NCBI GenBank assembly: GCA_017620015.1 | Contig: JAFZRE010000036.1 | Coordinates: forward strand, 1-64,000 | DNA from: Bacteroidales bacterium | Lineage (GTDB): Bacteria > Bacteroidota > Bacteroidia > Bacteroidales > ML635J-15 | DNA: 64,000 bases | Reading direction: 5' to 3' | In this document: piece by piece, positions 18,101 through 24,016 of the stretch | Layout of the letters: each line of letters starts with the position of its first letter | Numbering within the stretch: the first letter of the stretch is position 1 | The notes under the pieces: model-generated | Database searches by the model: none | Told to the model about the DNA's origin: nothing | What the model saw: the letters and a program-made list of their open reading frames with translations, nothing else | Made by a program: the position numbers and the translations under genes

Positions 18101-18632
18101 CAAATGGTTTGTGGTCGATATTGATGATGTTATCACCGACAACGGAGAAGCCGAGGGAGTAACGCCAAAGGTGAGCTACAGGCAACGCATAATCGACTTC
18201 CTTGCAGCCAACAGGCATTTGCCAGTGCTTGACAAGATTTACAATATAGAGCAACTATCATCCGATGACATAAGGGAGCTTGAAAGGATTTTATGGATGG
18301 AACTCGGAAGCAAGGACGAATACAACAGCTACACAATGGGAATGCCTTGCGGTGGCAATGTCGCGGTGTTCATTCGCTCAATAATCGGTGTTGACCGAAA
18401 ACAGGCTATGAAGCAATTCGGTGATTTCATTTCGGGCATAGAGCTGACCTCGGAACAGGAGGAGTTCCTAATGACAATCATAAGTTATGTATGCGAAAAC
18501 GGTGACATAACAAAGGACATAGTTGTAAACGAATCTCCATTTGACGAAAGGCTTGGTGTCTTCGATGAGTACATAACACCATTGGCAAAGTACATAGAGA
18601 AAATTCACGAAGCGGTAAATCCTGTGGCGTAG
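15198..18632 (+). CDS. hsdR: Type I restriction endonuclease / translocase subunit
   Basis: A 1144-residue restriction subunit. The first ~130 residues form a DUF4145-like helical domain (AINARKALEYLTKAIYRLKG, YVRKVGNNGAHSGN). The HSDR_N nuclease core follows with Asp234 (YADYVLF) and Glu249-Ala-Lys251. The helicase motor has Walker A ATGTGKTR (Lys366), DEAH at 472-475, GLTATP, and the motif VI-like QMIGRGTRL. A C-terminal assembly region ends the protein. With HsdM2S it cuts unmethylated DNA after ATP-driven translocation. All catalytic motifs are intact, so the system is probably active. It starts on the overlapping stop of the AlbA_2 gene. Confidence 0.95.
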   Translation: MRNFDYIKDLGITELYRFCSVAEENQQGNPDISAINARKALEYLTKAIYRLKGIAVSERTSLYELVDGEPFKEFICDEKIMMAVHYVRKVGNNGAHSGNVSRKESFFCLLNIYNVVGAILLKLKVVDEVKPFDRNLVPKKADSIPYAIVASDRKDPTEALVSIADSNSINDTAPVYEIPSDITEAETRQMFIDLMLKEAGWDVLATEGIIQPSKACIEVELEGMPNEHNVGYADYVLFGSDGRPLAVIEAKRTSVSPSKGKHQAELYADCLEQRYGVRPVIYYTNGFETYIVDGLGYPPRKLYAFHTQNDLELLIQQRGRHDITDLTINDSITNRHYQKMAIRAICEHFNKMHRKGLLVMATGTGKTRVSISLVDVLMRNGWVKNVLFLADRTSLVSQAHKNFVKLLPNTTTCVLSDNKDSNNKGNGSRKVGKVEKDLNARIIFSTYQTMINNIDTDTKPFSVGRFDLIIIDEAHRSIFGKYGAIFDYFDSMMIGLTATPRDQIDRSTYEIFEMEQGVPNYAYELEEAVADGYLVNYRVFKRGSLIMQEGIKYDNLSEEEKKQLESVWEYEQARKALDLPIGRKMRYSPPLEDRNMQAAAECPAQYGHRDIESDEIFSYIFNKDTIDAVLQDLMENGLKVQSGERIGKTIIFAYNHRHAELIVSRFHELYPEYGSGFCELIDNYVTYAQNLIENFEVRDKDPQIAVSVDMLDTGIDVPDILNLVFFKIVRSRIKFLQMIGRGTRLSEDIFGEGKNKECFYIFDWCRNFEYFGQGYTEPPASLSQSLTERLFRLRADIAFHLQHQRYQEDSFCKGLHDEIKSLMKAQVAHLSDSHISVRAKWEAVSHFKDENSWTYISELDTLSLKDDIAPILAKNTQDENAKKFDALTLMIELGYLTDEVNPTKCIQRVQVIAERLKKKATIPQVQAKMETINEVLTKVAWENMNLQWLEKVRNDLRDLMKFLVGDKGKWFVVDIDDVITDNGEAEGVTPKVSYRQRIIDFLAANRHLPVLDKIYNIEQLSSDDIRELERILWMELGSKDEYNSYTMGMPCGGNVAVFIRSIIGVDRKQAMKQFGDFISGIELTSEQEEFLMTIISYVCENGDITKDIVVNESPFDERLGVFDEYITPLAKYIEKIHEAVNPVA

Positions 18633-18657
18633 GAACAACAAGGGAATTGGTAACATA

Positions 18658-19323
18658 CTAATTATCTCCTGCTTGGCTGGACTTGCAATGTCCTATCCCA
18701 AGCACCTTCTTTACTTTTTGGACAGTAGAACTGTTCACATCGCATAGTTTGGCGGTTCGTCGGATGCTCGTCCCCCGTTTCAACTCCTTTACAACATTGG
18801 CGTATTCAGATGCAAGTTGCTCGGCAGACTTCACAGAACCCTTACTTCTGCCCAACTTGCCACCTTCGGCAATGTACTTCGCCCGCCCACTATTAAGACG
18901 GAACTTGATATTGTCCCTTTCGAGTTGAGCCGCCGTTCCAAGCACGGCAATCATAATGTTGCTATATGGGTTTTCTGTCCCGTCCTCTTGGAATAGGAAC
19001 AAGTTCTCCTTCTGAAAAAACAGATTAAGGCGAACCTCCTTACAATGGAGGACATTTTTCAGCACTTCGTCGCAATTACGACCAAGGCGGGACAACTCAC
19101 TGCATAAGATTATATCTATCTCATTTTCTTCCGCGAACTCGATGCACTCCCGAAGGACAGGTCGCTCATTGTTCTTCTTCGCACCGCTAATATGTTCTTG
19201 AAATACCTTTACCATATCGAGGTCATTTCTCTTGGCATACTCTTTAAGGTCTATAACTTGCCTATCGGTACTTTGGCGGTCAGTGGTACTGCTGACCCTT
19301 GCATAAATAACTGCTCGTTTCAT
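18658..19323 (-). CDS. Small serine recombinase (resolvase/invertase family)
   Basis: A 221-residue recombinase starting MKRAVIYARVSS, with the catalytic Ser at 11 or 12. It has the resolvase signatures DLKEYAKRNDL, FQEHISGAKKNNERP, DIILCSELSRLGRN and AQLERDNIKFRLNSGRAKYIAEGGKLGR. A C-terminal helix-turn-helix follows (RGTSIRRTAKLCDVNSSTVQKV). ATG at 19323 is chosen because the longer frame upstream lacks family similarity and the promoter lies within it. It converges on hsdR. A resolvase of this size could resolve element multimers or invert DNA, but no inverted target site pair was found in the element. Confidence 0.88.
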   Translation of the reverse strand: MKRAVIYARVSSTTDRQSTDRQVIDLKEYAKRNDLDMVKVFQEHISGAKKNNERPVLRECIEFAEENEIDIILCSELSRLGRNCDEVLKNVLHCKEVRLNLFFQKENLFLFQEDGTENPYSNIMIAVLGTAAQLERDNIKFRLNSGRAKYIAEGGKLGRSKGSVKSAEQLASEYANVVKELKRGTSIRRTAKLCDVNSSTVQKVKKVLGIGHCKSSQAGDN

Positions 19324-19347
19324 ACTATTGTTGTTGCTTGTCTGCCG

Positions 19348-19382
19348 CAAATATAATATATAATCTATATATGTGTGACAAA
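19348..19382 (-). promoter_or_regulatory. Probable promoter of the serine recombinase
   Basis: On the minus strand, TTTG (complement of 19379-19382), a 23-bp AT-rich spacer and TATATTTG (complement of 19348-19355), 24 bases from the start codon. The spacer is at the long end for this promoter class. Confidence 0.5.
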
Positions 19383-19598
19383 AAATCAAAGAATTTTTTA
19401 CATACGATTTTAAACCCGTATGGAATGCTCATTCAGATTTTTTTCCACACACTTTATGTCTCCACACACACAGGATGCAGGTATAGGTTCGATGTGCTTT
19501 CTGCGAACAACATAATCCCGAAAAAATATTTTTGATGGCTGGGGGCGTGTCGGAATTTAAGTTACTTTTGCGAACGATAAAAAAATAAACAACACGCA

Positions 19599-19620
19599 GG
19601 ACACGAAAACAGGACACGAA
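19599..19620 (+). repeat. Two 13-bp iterated repeats near the right element end
   Basis: GGACACGAA at 19599 and 19612, 13 bp apart and in the same orientation as the three copies at 6947-6981. They lie 34-55 bases from attR. Confidence 0.65.
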
Positions 19621-19653
19621 AAAAAAATGTTGCTGATAATCACCATACATTAT

Positions 19654-19668
19654 AATTAAACATTAATT
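19654..19668 (+). repeat. attR core of the integrated element
   Basis: AATTAAACATTAATT, identical to 6841-6855. To its left the element supplies ATT immediately before the core, which with attL's right side completes an 11-bp inverted repeat around ACA. Confidence 0.8.
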
Positions 19669-20256
19669 GCTAGTTTTTGGGGTTATTGCGATTGTGAAAT
19701 AGAAATTAGCCCCGATACTCCATATAATGATTTGACATTAAAACTAAGCCAATGCAAAGATGAAGAGTGTAGATATATTGTTGAATATATTGATATGCTA
19801 TTAGAGCCAATAAGGCTGGAGAGAGTGGTGCCAAATCCAAATTATATAAATGTAGACTCCTTAATGTTTCCTATATTGGAAATGAAAAATAAAGACGTCG
19901 AACATGTGCTAGATACAGTTATTTCTTATGTTGAAAAACATAGGGATATATCAGAATGCAAATATTATTCTTTAAGAATAGAAAAGACCGCAAATAGAAA
20001 ACTAATGGATATTTCCCCTATGTTATACCCAGGAGAGAATAATATTAGTAAACCAGATGGGGTTTTAAGGTATAAAGAAAAAACATTTTATGTTTTTGGA
20101 GATTTCCATAATGTGCTAAGAATTGATAAGAGAAGGGAAAAAGAAGGTGCAATTTACTATGAAAACAAAATAGGCTCATTAGACACTCTTCATTTTTACT
20201 TTAAACAAAAAAAACGAGGGTTTGAAATAATAAGAATTAACGAGTATGGATATTAA
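19654..20256 (+). pseudogene. 3' part of the interrupted carboxypeptidase-regulatory-like protein
   Basis: In the frame continuing from the attR core, codons read TLIASFWGYCDCEIEISPDTPYND and on to a 20256 stop, about 200 codons. The first part completes the CarboxypepD_reg-like beta-sandwich begun at 6619. The rest (DVEHVLDTVISYVEKHRD, KYYSLRIEKTANRKLMDISP, KTFYVFGDFHNVLRIDKRRE) is of unknown function. Without its signal peptide and promoter the fragment is presumably silent; the first usable internal start is a TTG at 19732. Confidence 0.75.
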
Positions 20257-20700
20257 GTAATCCAATACCTGTTAGTGTTGTAATATCAAATAACATTAAT
20301 TATGAAAATATGCAGGGGTGGGTATCTAATCTGCCCCTGTGGCGTTTATGGTGTATTCGTTCGCGCTGTCACAGTTTTATGCATTGCTGTCGCGGCAAAA
20401 ACGTGCGCCAGCGCTTTCCCACCGCAGCTACCGCTGCTACATATATGTGACCCCGCTGGGGTCGGGATTACCGCAATGTTGTGGAGATCGCGGATAGCCG
20501 ACCGCAACAACGCTCCCCGTTCCGTATCGCGTGTGCGCTCTGGCTTCCGCGATGACTGTGTGGGTGGGGTCTGTGGCAACAATTACCGCAATGTTGTTTG
20601 CCCCCTCGCCCTAAGGTCCTTAAAAACCTTAAGGGCGTTAAGCTTGGGCAAAAACAAACCTGCGGTAATGTTGATAGGTGGAAACGCAGAATATAAGCAC
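20257..20700. other. Palindrome-rich intergenic stretch
   Basis: No credible gene. It holds CAGGGG/CCCCTG arms (20313-20339), a GACCCC-GCT-GGGGTC hairpin (20449-20463), two copies of ATTACCGCAATGTT (about 20468 and 20583) and the first of three dispersed CGCTCCCCGTTCCG repeats (20511). The open frame 20302-20730 has no family-like features and follows these repeats, so it is not called. Confidence 0.5.
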
Positions 20701-20935
20701 AATTACACCCTATCGGGTATAATATCATAAAAATATAGCATAATTATACCTTATAGGGTATAGTAGAACGTCATTCCGCGAAACTGAACGAACAGGCGTA
20801 GGTACGAGCCTTGTGAGTTCGTTTGTGCGGAATCTCCCCTGTGTACTAATAGGAGATTCCGCATAGTCGAACAATATTACGCTCCCCGTTCCGTATCGCG
20901 TTATTGTTCAGACTTGCGGAATGACGGTAAAAAAA
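20701..20935. repeat. Left copy of the direct repeat flanking hipBST
   Basis: Matches 22481-22622 closely over its first ~125 bases (operator pair, then AGAACGTCATTCC and the stretch ending GTTCGTTTGTGCG) and again over the last ~16 (AATGACGGTAAAAAA). Between them it carries about 95 extra bases, including an inverted repeat GCGGAATCTCC/GGAGATTCCGC and a CGCTCCCCGTTCCG repeat, that the right copy lacks. Confidence 0.75.
20706..20760. promoter_or_regulatory. Two HipB-type operator palindromes beyond the end of hipT
   Basis: CACCCTATCGGGTA at 20706-20719 and TACCTTATAGGGTA at 20747-20760, start-to-start distance 41 bp, the same as in the hipB promoter. They lie downstream of hipT with no obvious -7 box of their own. 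Confidence 0.65.
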
Positions 20936-20949
20936 TGTGTCACAATGTG

Positions 20950-21903
20950 TTATTTATACATCAACCCATTCGATATTTTCAGTAATCTGCTTTCTATCAG
21001 CTTAATGTATTCTGTTTTCTGGCTGTCATCAATAAACGAACTGTCGATAAATATTTCCCATTTGCGCGATAACGACAGGTATTTGCGGAACAAACTCTCG
21101 ATAATTTTCTCGGAAATATTGCTTCGCGATGCAGCTTCAATGAAATCCGTAACTTCAATCTTGCTTTTCTTGCCATTCAATGTAAGCGCAAGTTCTTCCG
21201 TATCAGATGGATTTACTATTGCCGTGCTGACAAGGTCGTAGGCTGGTGTTAGCCTAAATTCAATGTCATCTGGCGAAAACATCGAAAAGTTTTTCAGGTG
21301 CATATCGGCATTCCCAGTTATCCACGAAAAGATTACAATGTCGTAGAAATTGACAAGGTCGAGCTTGGGCGTTGTCGAGTATTCGGCAATTTTTTTTGCT
21401 ATCTGCTCGTACGAACTGCGGTATTTGTGCTCGGTAGTACGGTTGGTAAGCTGGCACATATCTTCTATTGCAATTTTCGAATTGTCATCAGTCCTATCTA
21501 TTCGCCTCGAAATGTACCCGAGTTCGCCATCGGCAAGCCTTATAAGCGAGTGTGGGACGACATCAATCTTTGCAATTTCGGCAAGATGCATTGTAAGGTC
21601 TTCTATTTCCGGAAGTTTCCTGTAAAGTTCAGTCTGAGGCTTGAAAATGAAATTTCCCTGCATTCCCACAATTGTAAGTCGCTTCGAGCCTTCGTGCTTC
21701 TGCAGGTGCAACGATAGTTTAGGTTGTACTCCAGTTATGGTTGTCTGCGAGGCAACAATCTGTTTTGCAAGCATATCCATATCGGAACGGCTGTACCCAA
21801 AAACCGGGACGCTTTTTTCGCCGAAAATCTTTTTTGAACACGATGCGTGAAAATCAGTTTCGCCATCGTGAAGCTCTCCGTAGCAATACAAACATCTACT
21901 CAT
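20950..21903 (-). CDS. HipT-like serine/threonine kinase toxin (HipA core)
   Basis: A 317-residue HipA-family kinase lacking the usual N-subdomain-1, which is encoded by the next gene upstream. It starts with a Bacteroidota-type zinc-ribbon-like head (CLYCYGELHDGETDFHASC). The kinase motifs follow: the loop TTITGVQPKLSL, the ATP-binding lysine region NFIFKPQ, hinge EDMCQL, catalytic loop GNADMHLKNFS and the metal-binding PAYDLVS. All key residues are present, so it should be an active kinase. HipA and HipT phosphorylate aminoacyl-tRNA synthetases in known systems; the target here is unknown. It overlaps the upstream gene by 8 bases. Confidence 0.85.
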   Translation of the reverse strand: MSRCLYCYGELHDGETDFHASCSKKIFGEKSVPVFGYSRSDMDMLAKQIVASQTTITGVQPKLSLHLQKHEGSKRLTIVGMQGNFIFKPQTELYRKLPEIEDLTMHLAEIAKIDVVPHSLIRLADGELGYISRRIDRTDDNSKIAIEDMCQLTNRTTEHKYRSSYEQIAKKIAEYSTTPKLDLVNFYDIVIFSWITGNADMHLKNFSMFSPDDIEFRLTPAYDLVSTAIVNPSDTEELALTLNGKKSKIEVTDFIEAASRSNISEKIIESLFRKYLSLSRKWEIFIDSSFIDDSQKTEYIKLIESRLLKISNGLMYK

Positions 21904-22228
21904 CGCCTAAATCATTTATTTGTTCCACACTAACAGCACCTATACAATCCTTGCAGCACACAAGCAGCAACGACATCCTGTCGAGGATGCTTATGTTGGT
22001 GTTCCTTATGGCAACATCAAGCAGCCAGCCTTCGGGGATAAGTCCGTCGAAAAACGGGAAAAGTATGTTGCTGTGATACACTTCGCCCGAAAGAGGAAAA
22101 GTTTTGCTTATCGGCTTGGCATTTTCCTGTTCCAGATATTCTTTGTAATATCTGAACTCATATCCCGAATCGCTTTCTGTCAGGATTCCTGCCGGTTTGT
22201 CCTTGAAATATATCCGAGCCTGCTTCAT
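21896..22228 (-). CDS. HipS-like protein (HipA N-terminal subdomain encoded separately)
   Basis: A 110-residue protein equivalent to the N-terminal 'couple_hipA' part of HipA: ARIYFKDKPAGILTESDSGYEFRY, KPISKTFPLSGEVYHSNILFPFFDGLIPEGWLL. In tripartite HipBST systems this small protein is the direct antitoxin of the HipT kinase, in contrast to HipBA where HipB neutralises. It overlaps hipB by 4 bases (ATGA) and hipT by 8, so the three are translated as a unit. The extra C-terminal segment (SILDRMSLLLVCCKDCIGAVSVEQ) also matches the HipA N-lobe. The antitoxin role here is inferred from the known system. Confidence 0.8.
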   Translation of the reverse strand: MKQARIYFKDKPAGILTESDSGYEFRYYKEYLEQENAKPISKTFPLSGEVYHSNILFPFFDGLIPEGWLLDVAIRNTNISILDRMSLLLVCCKDCIGAVSVEQINDLGDE

Positions 22229-22437
22229 TTGCCATCATTGTTATATCGTGTAGGCTGCATCTCATAGCCGAAAAGTTCCAATAGCTGATTTACCTTGTCG
22301 AGCCTTAATGTCGGCTTGCCCTGTTCCAGGTCGCGAACAAAACGCAAACCTAAACCGGATTTCATTGCAAGGTCTTCCTGCGTAAGCTTATTCTTTTTGC
22401 GCAGTTCCTTTACCGTTGATGATAATATTGTCTTCAT
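22225..22437 (-). CDS. hipB: HipB-like XRE-family repressor/antitoxin
   Basis: A 70-residue helix-turn-helix protein: VKELRKKNKLTQEDLAMKSGLGLRFVRDLEQGKPTLRLDKVNQLLELFGYEM, a complete Cro/CI-type domain as in HipB. It is the first gene of the hipB-hipS-hipT operon and would bind the TACCTTATCGGGTA-type palindromes in its promoter as a dimer. One of these directly abuts the -7 box. Confidence 0.85.
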   Translation of the reverse strand: MKTILSSTVKELRKKNKLTQEDLAMKSGLGLRFVRDLEQGKPTLRLDKVNQLLELFGYEMQPTRYNNDGK

Positions 22438-22443
22438 AAATTA

Positions 22444-22539
22444 TACCTTATCGGGTACAAAAGTAGTAAAAATATTTTAGATTGCACCCTATCGGGTATA
22501 AAATTATAACAACATAGCATAATTATACCTTATCAGGTA
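22444..22539 (-). promoter_or_regulatory. hipB promoter with three operators at 41-bp spacing
   Basis: On the minus strand TACTTTTG (complement of 22458-22465) is the -7 box, 20 bases ahead of the hipB ATG. Operators: TACCTTATCGGGTA at 22444-22457, directly between -7 box and start codon; CACCCTATCGGGTA at 22485-22498, covering the -33 position; TACCTTATCAGGTA at 22526-22539. Starts are 41 and 41 bp apart, about four helical turns, so bound dimers would sit on one face. This arrangement fits autorepression by HipB. Confidence 0.75.
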
Positions 22540-22622
22540 TAATAGAACGTCATTCCTCAAGACTGAACGAACAGGCGCAGGTACGAGCCTTGTGAGTTCG
22601 TTTGTGCGTAATGACGGTAAAA
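22481..22622. repeat. Right copy of the direct repeat flanking hipBST
   Basis: Shares two operators with their 41-bp spacing, then AGAACGTCATTCC, a stretch ending GTTCGTTTGTGCG, and AATGACGGTAAAAAA with 20701-20935. Same orientation, about 1.78 kb apart, with the hip genes between. Confidence 0.75.
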
Positions 22623-22646
22623 AAAGGGACTCGAAAGTCCCTTTTC
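22623..22646 (-). terminator. Terminator of pepE
   Basis: Arms AAAAGGGACT and AGTCCCTTTT with a CGAA loop. Read on the minus strand it is followed by a run of T (A-run at 22618-22624 on the plus strand). It lies just after the pepE stop. Confidence 0.8.
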
Positions 22647-22655
22647 TTAGTTTAT

Positions 22656-23381
22656 CTAAATCATAGGTTTCTTTAGCAGGAATGTAAAGTCTTCGGTTGG
22701 AGCAATTTCGCGGGTTTCTTCGCCATACTTGAAAAGACGGAGGTTGCGCTGACCGATTATTCTCATCTTGTCTCCTTCGACAACGAACATACAGCCTTCG
22801 CGAAGTCCTGCAACGTAAACTTCGCGGTTAACTTCGATGAATTCCAGGATTCTGTCTTCGCGCGATTCACCGCCGTGACCTTCAACTTTCTTGTCGAGGT
22901 AGTGGGGGTTAATCTGGAACGGGATGAGGTTGAGAGCATCGAATCCTAGCGGGTCAATGATAGGCATATCGTTGGTTGTCATAAGGGTAGGACAGGTTAC
23001 GTTTGAACCGGCACTCCATCCTATATATGGTGTTCCGCCAAGAACTTTCTTGCGGATAGGCTCGATGAGCTTGTTGGCGTGCATATCGTGCAGAAGTTTC
23101 CAGGTATTTCCGCCACCGATTACTATGCAGTCGGCTTCCTCAACGGCCTTTACAGGGTCATCGAAATGGTGTATCGAAACAATGTCGTGACCGACTTCGT
23201 TGAAACGGTTCTTAACCTTCTTCTCGTAGTCGTCCCAAGTTACTGTTACGCCTGCGTAGGGAATAAAGAGGCATTTAACGCATTTTTCGCCAAGGAAATC
23301 GTGGATGTTGTGCTTTGGATAGTCGAGATATGCTTCGCCTGCATTCGTCGAATTGCTGATAAGTAATAGTCTCATAGTCAT
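22656..23381 (-). CDS. pepE: Dipeptidase E (alpha-aspartyl dipeptidase)
   Basis: A 241-residue cytoplasmic serine peptidase of family S51 that splits N-terminal Asp-Xaa dipeptides. It starts (MTMRLLLISNSTNAGEAYLDYP), has the FIPYAGV strand, VIGGGNTWKLL, the nucleophile elbow GWSAGSN with the catalytic Ser near residue 123, and INPHYLDKKVEGHGGESREDRI. The reading frame is open 55 codons further upstream but that part is not family-like. ATG 23381 or 23375 is the start. A TATCTTTG box (complement of 23403-23410) lies 22 bases ahead. Confidence 0.9.
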   Translation of the reverse strand: MTMRLLLISNSTNAGEAYLDYPKHNIHDFLGEKCVKCLFIPYAGVTVTWDDYEKKVKNRFNEVGHDIVSIHHFDDPVKAVEEADCIVIGGGNTWKLLHDMHANKLIEPIRKKVLGGTPYIGWSAGSNVTCPTLMTTNDMPIIDPLGFDALNLIPFQINPHYLDKKVEGHGGESREDRILEFIEVNREVYVAGLREGCMFVVEGDKMRIIGQRNLRLFKYGEETREIAPTEDFTFLLKKPMI

Positions 23382-23402
23382 ATTCTTATAATAATTATTT
23401 TG

Positions 23403-23410
23403 CAAAGATA
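23403..23410 (-). promoter_or_regulatory. -7 box of the pepE promoter
   Basis: TATCTTTG on the minus strand, 22 bases ahead of the start codon. No good TTG is seen at the -33 position. Confidence 0.45.
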
Positions 23411-23452
23411 AAATTAATTTACGATTTGGGAAGTACGATTGACGATTTTTTG

Positions 23453-24016
23453 TTACACCTTTATTCCTTTTTTTGCGGCGTATTCCTTCCAACTCTTGCA
23501 GGGACTTTCGCCCGACACTATGCTGCCCTTCTGATAATAATGGCACATTGCGATTGCAATGGCATCGGTGGCATCAAGTTTTTCGGGAAGTTCCTCTATT
23601 TTCAGCAGTTTCTGCAACATTGCGGCTACCTGTTCCTTCGAGGCGGCACCATTGCCAGTGATTGCCAGCTTTACCTTTCGCGGTGCATATTCAAATATAG
23701 GTATTGTGCGTTGAAGTCCCGCTGCGATGGCTGCACCCTGAGCTCGTCCCAATTTCAGCATCGACTGCACGTTTTTGCCTTGGAACGGTGCCTCAATTGC
23801 AATTTCGTCGGGATGAAATTCGTCAATAAGTTGTGTCGTGCGCTCGAAGATGTATTTCAGTTTGGTGAAATGGTCGTCCATCTTGCGCATATCAACAATA
23901 CCGAAGGCGACTAAATTTATGGTTTTCCCTTTCTCGTGGATTATGCCGTAGCCCATAATGTTGCTTCCCGGGTCGATGCCGAGAATAATCCTGTCCTTTT
24001 CACTCGTCTGTGCCAT
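23453..24016 (-). CDS. ruvC: Crossover junction endodeoxyribonuclease RuvC
   Basis: A 187-residue Holliday junction resolvase. It has the RNase H-like core with all four acidic catalytic residues: Asp15 in ILGIDPG, Glu75 in IAIEAPFQGKN, Asp148 and Asp151 in LDATDAIAIAMCH. It cuts junctions made by RecA-dependent exchange, normally with RuvAB, which are not in this window. The gene overlaps the end of the TPR gene by 17 bases and so is read from the same minus-strand transcript. Confidence 0.95.
   Translation of the reverse strand: MAQTSEKDRIILGIDPGSNIMGYGIIHEKGKTINLVAFGIVDMRKMDDHFTKLKYIFERTTQLIDEFHPDEIAIEAPFQGKNVQSMLKLGRAQGAAIAAGLQRTIPIFEYAPRKVKLAITGNGAASKEQVAAMLQKLLKIEELPEKLDATDAIAIAMCHYYQKGSIVSGESPCKSWKEYAAKKGIKV

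Larger units (their letters stand above)
19324..19653. other. Right-end control region of the element
   Basis: About 330 gene-free bases between the serine recombinase and attR. They hold the recombinase promoter (19348-19382), a TACTTTTG box on the plus strand at 19563-19570, two 13-bp iterated repeats (19599-19620) and the left arm of the attP core. An ATG at 19627 is in frame with the broken gene to the right but meets the TAA in the core after ten codons. Confidence 0.55.
6841..19668. mobile_element. Integrated mobile element carrying a type I restriction-modification island
   Basis: About 12.8 kb between two copies of a 15-bp direct repeat (AATTAAACATTAATT at 6841-6855 and 19654-19668). 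Contents: tyrosine integrase at the left edge, a replication-initiator-like gene, hsdM, hsdS, an unknown gene, an AlbA_2/ATPase gene, hsdR, and a small serine recombinase near the right edge. It interrupts a host gene in frame. No conjugation, mobilisation relaxase or phage structural genes are seen, so it resembles a small integrative genomic island that would depend on helpers for transfer. Iterated 13-bp repeats lie inside both ends. Confidence 0.85.

Noticed and set aside
11833..19323. Phase-variable hsdS inversion by the serine recombinase
   Set aside because: There is only one hsdS, no partial copy, and no inverted repeat pair within it was found.
20321..20331. Match to the conserved 16S rRNA sequence GGGTATCTAAT
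   Set aside because: Only about 11 bases match and no neighbouring rRNA sequence or structure is present.
20302..20730. 142-residue open frame after the broken gene
   Set aside because: Its sequence is built from palindromic dispersed repeats, no domain or signal is seen, and part overlaps the HipB-type operators.
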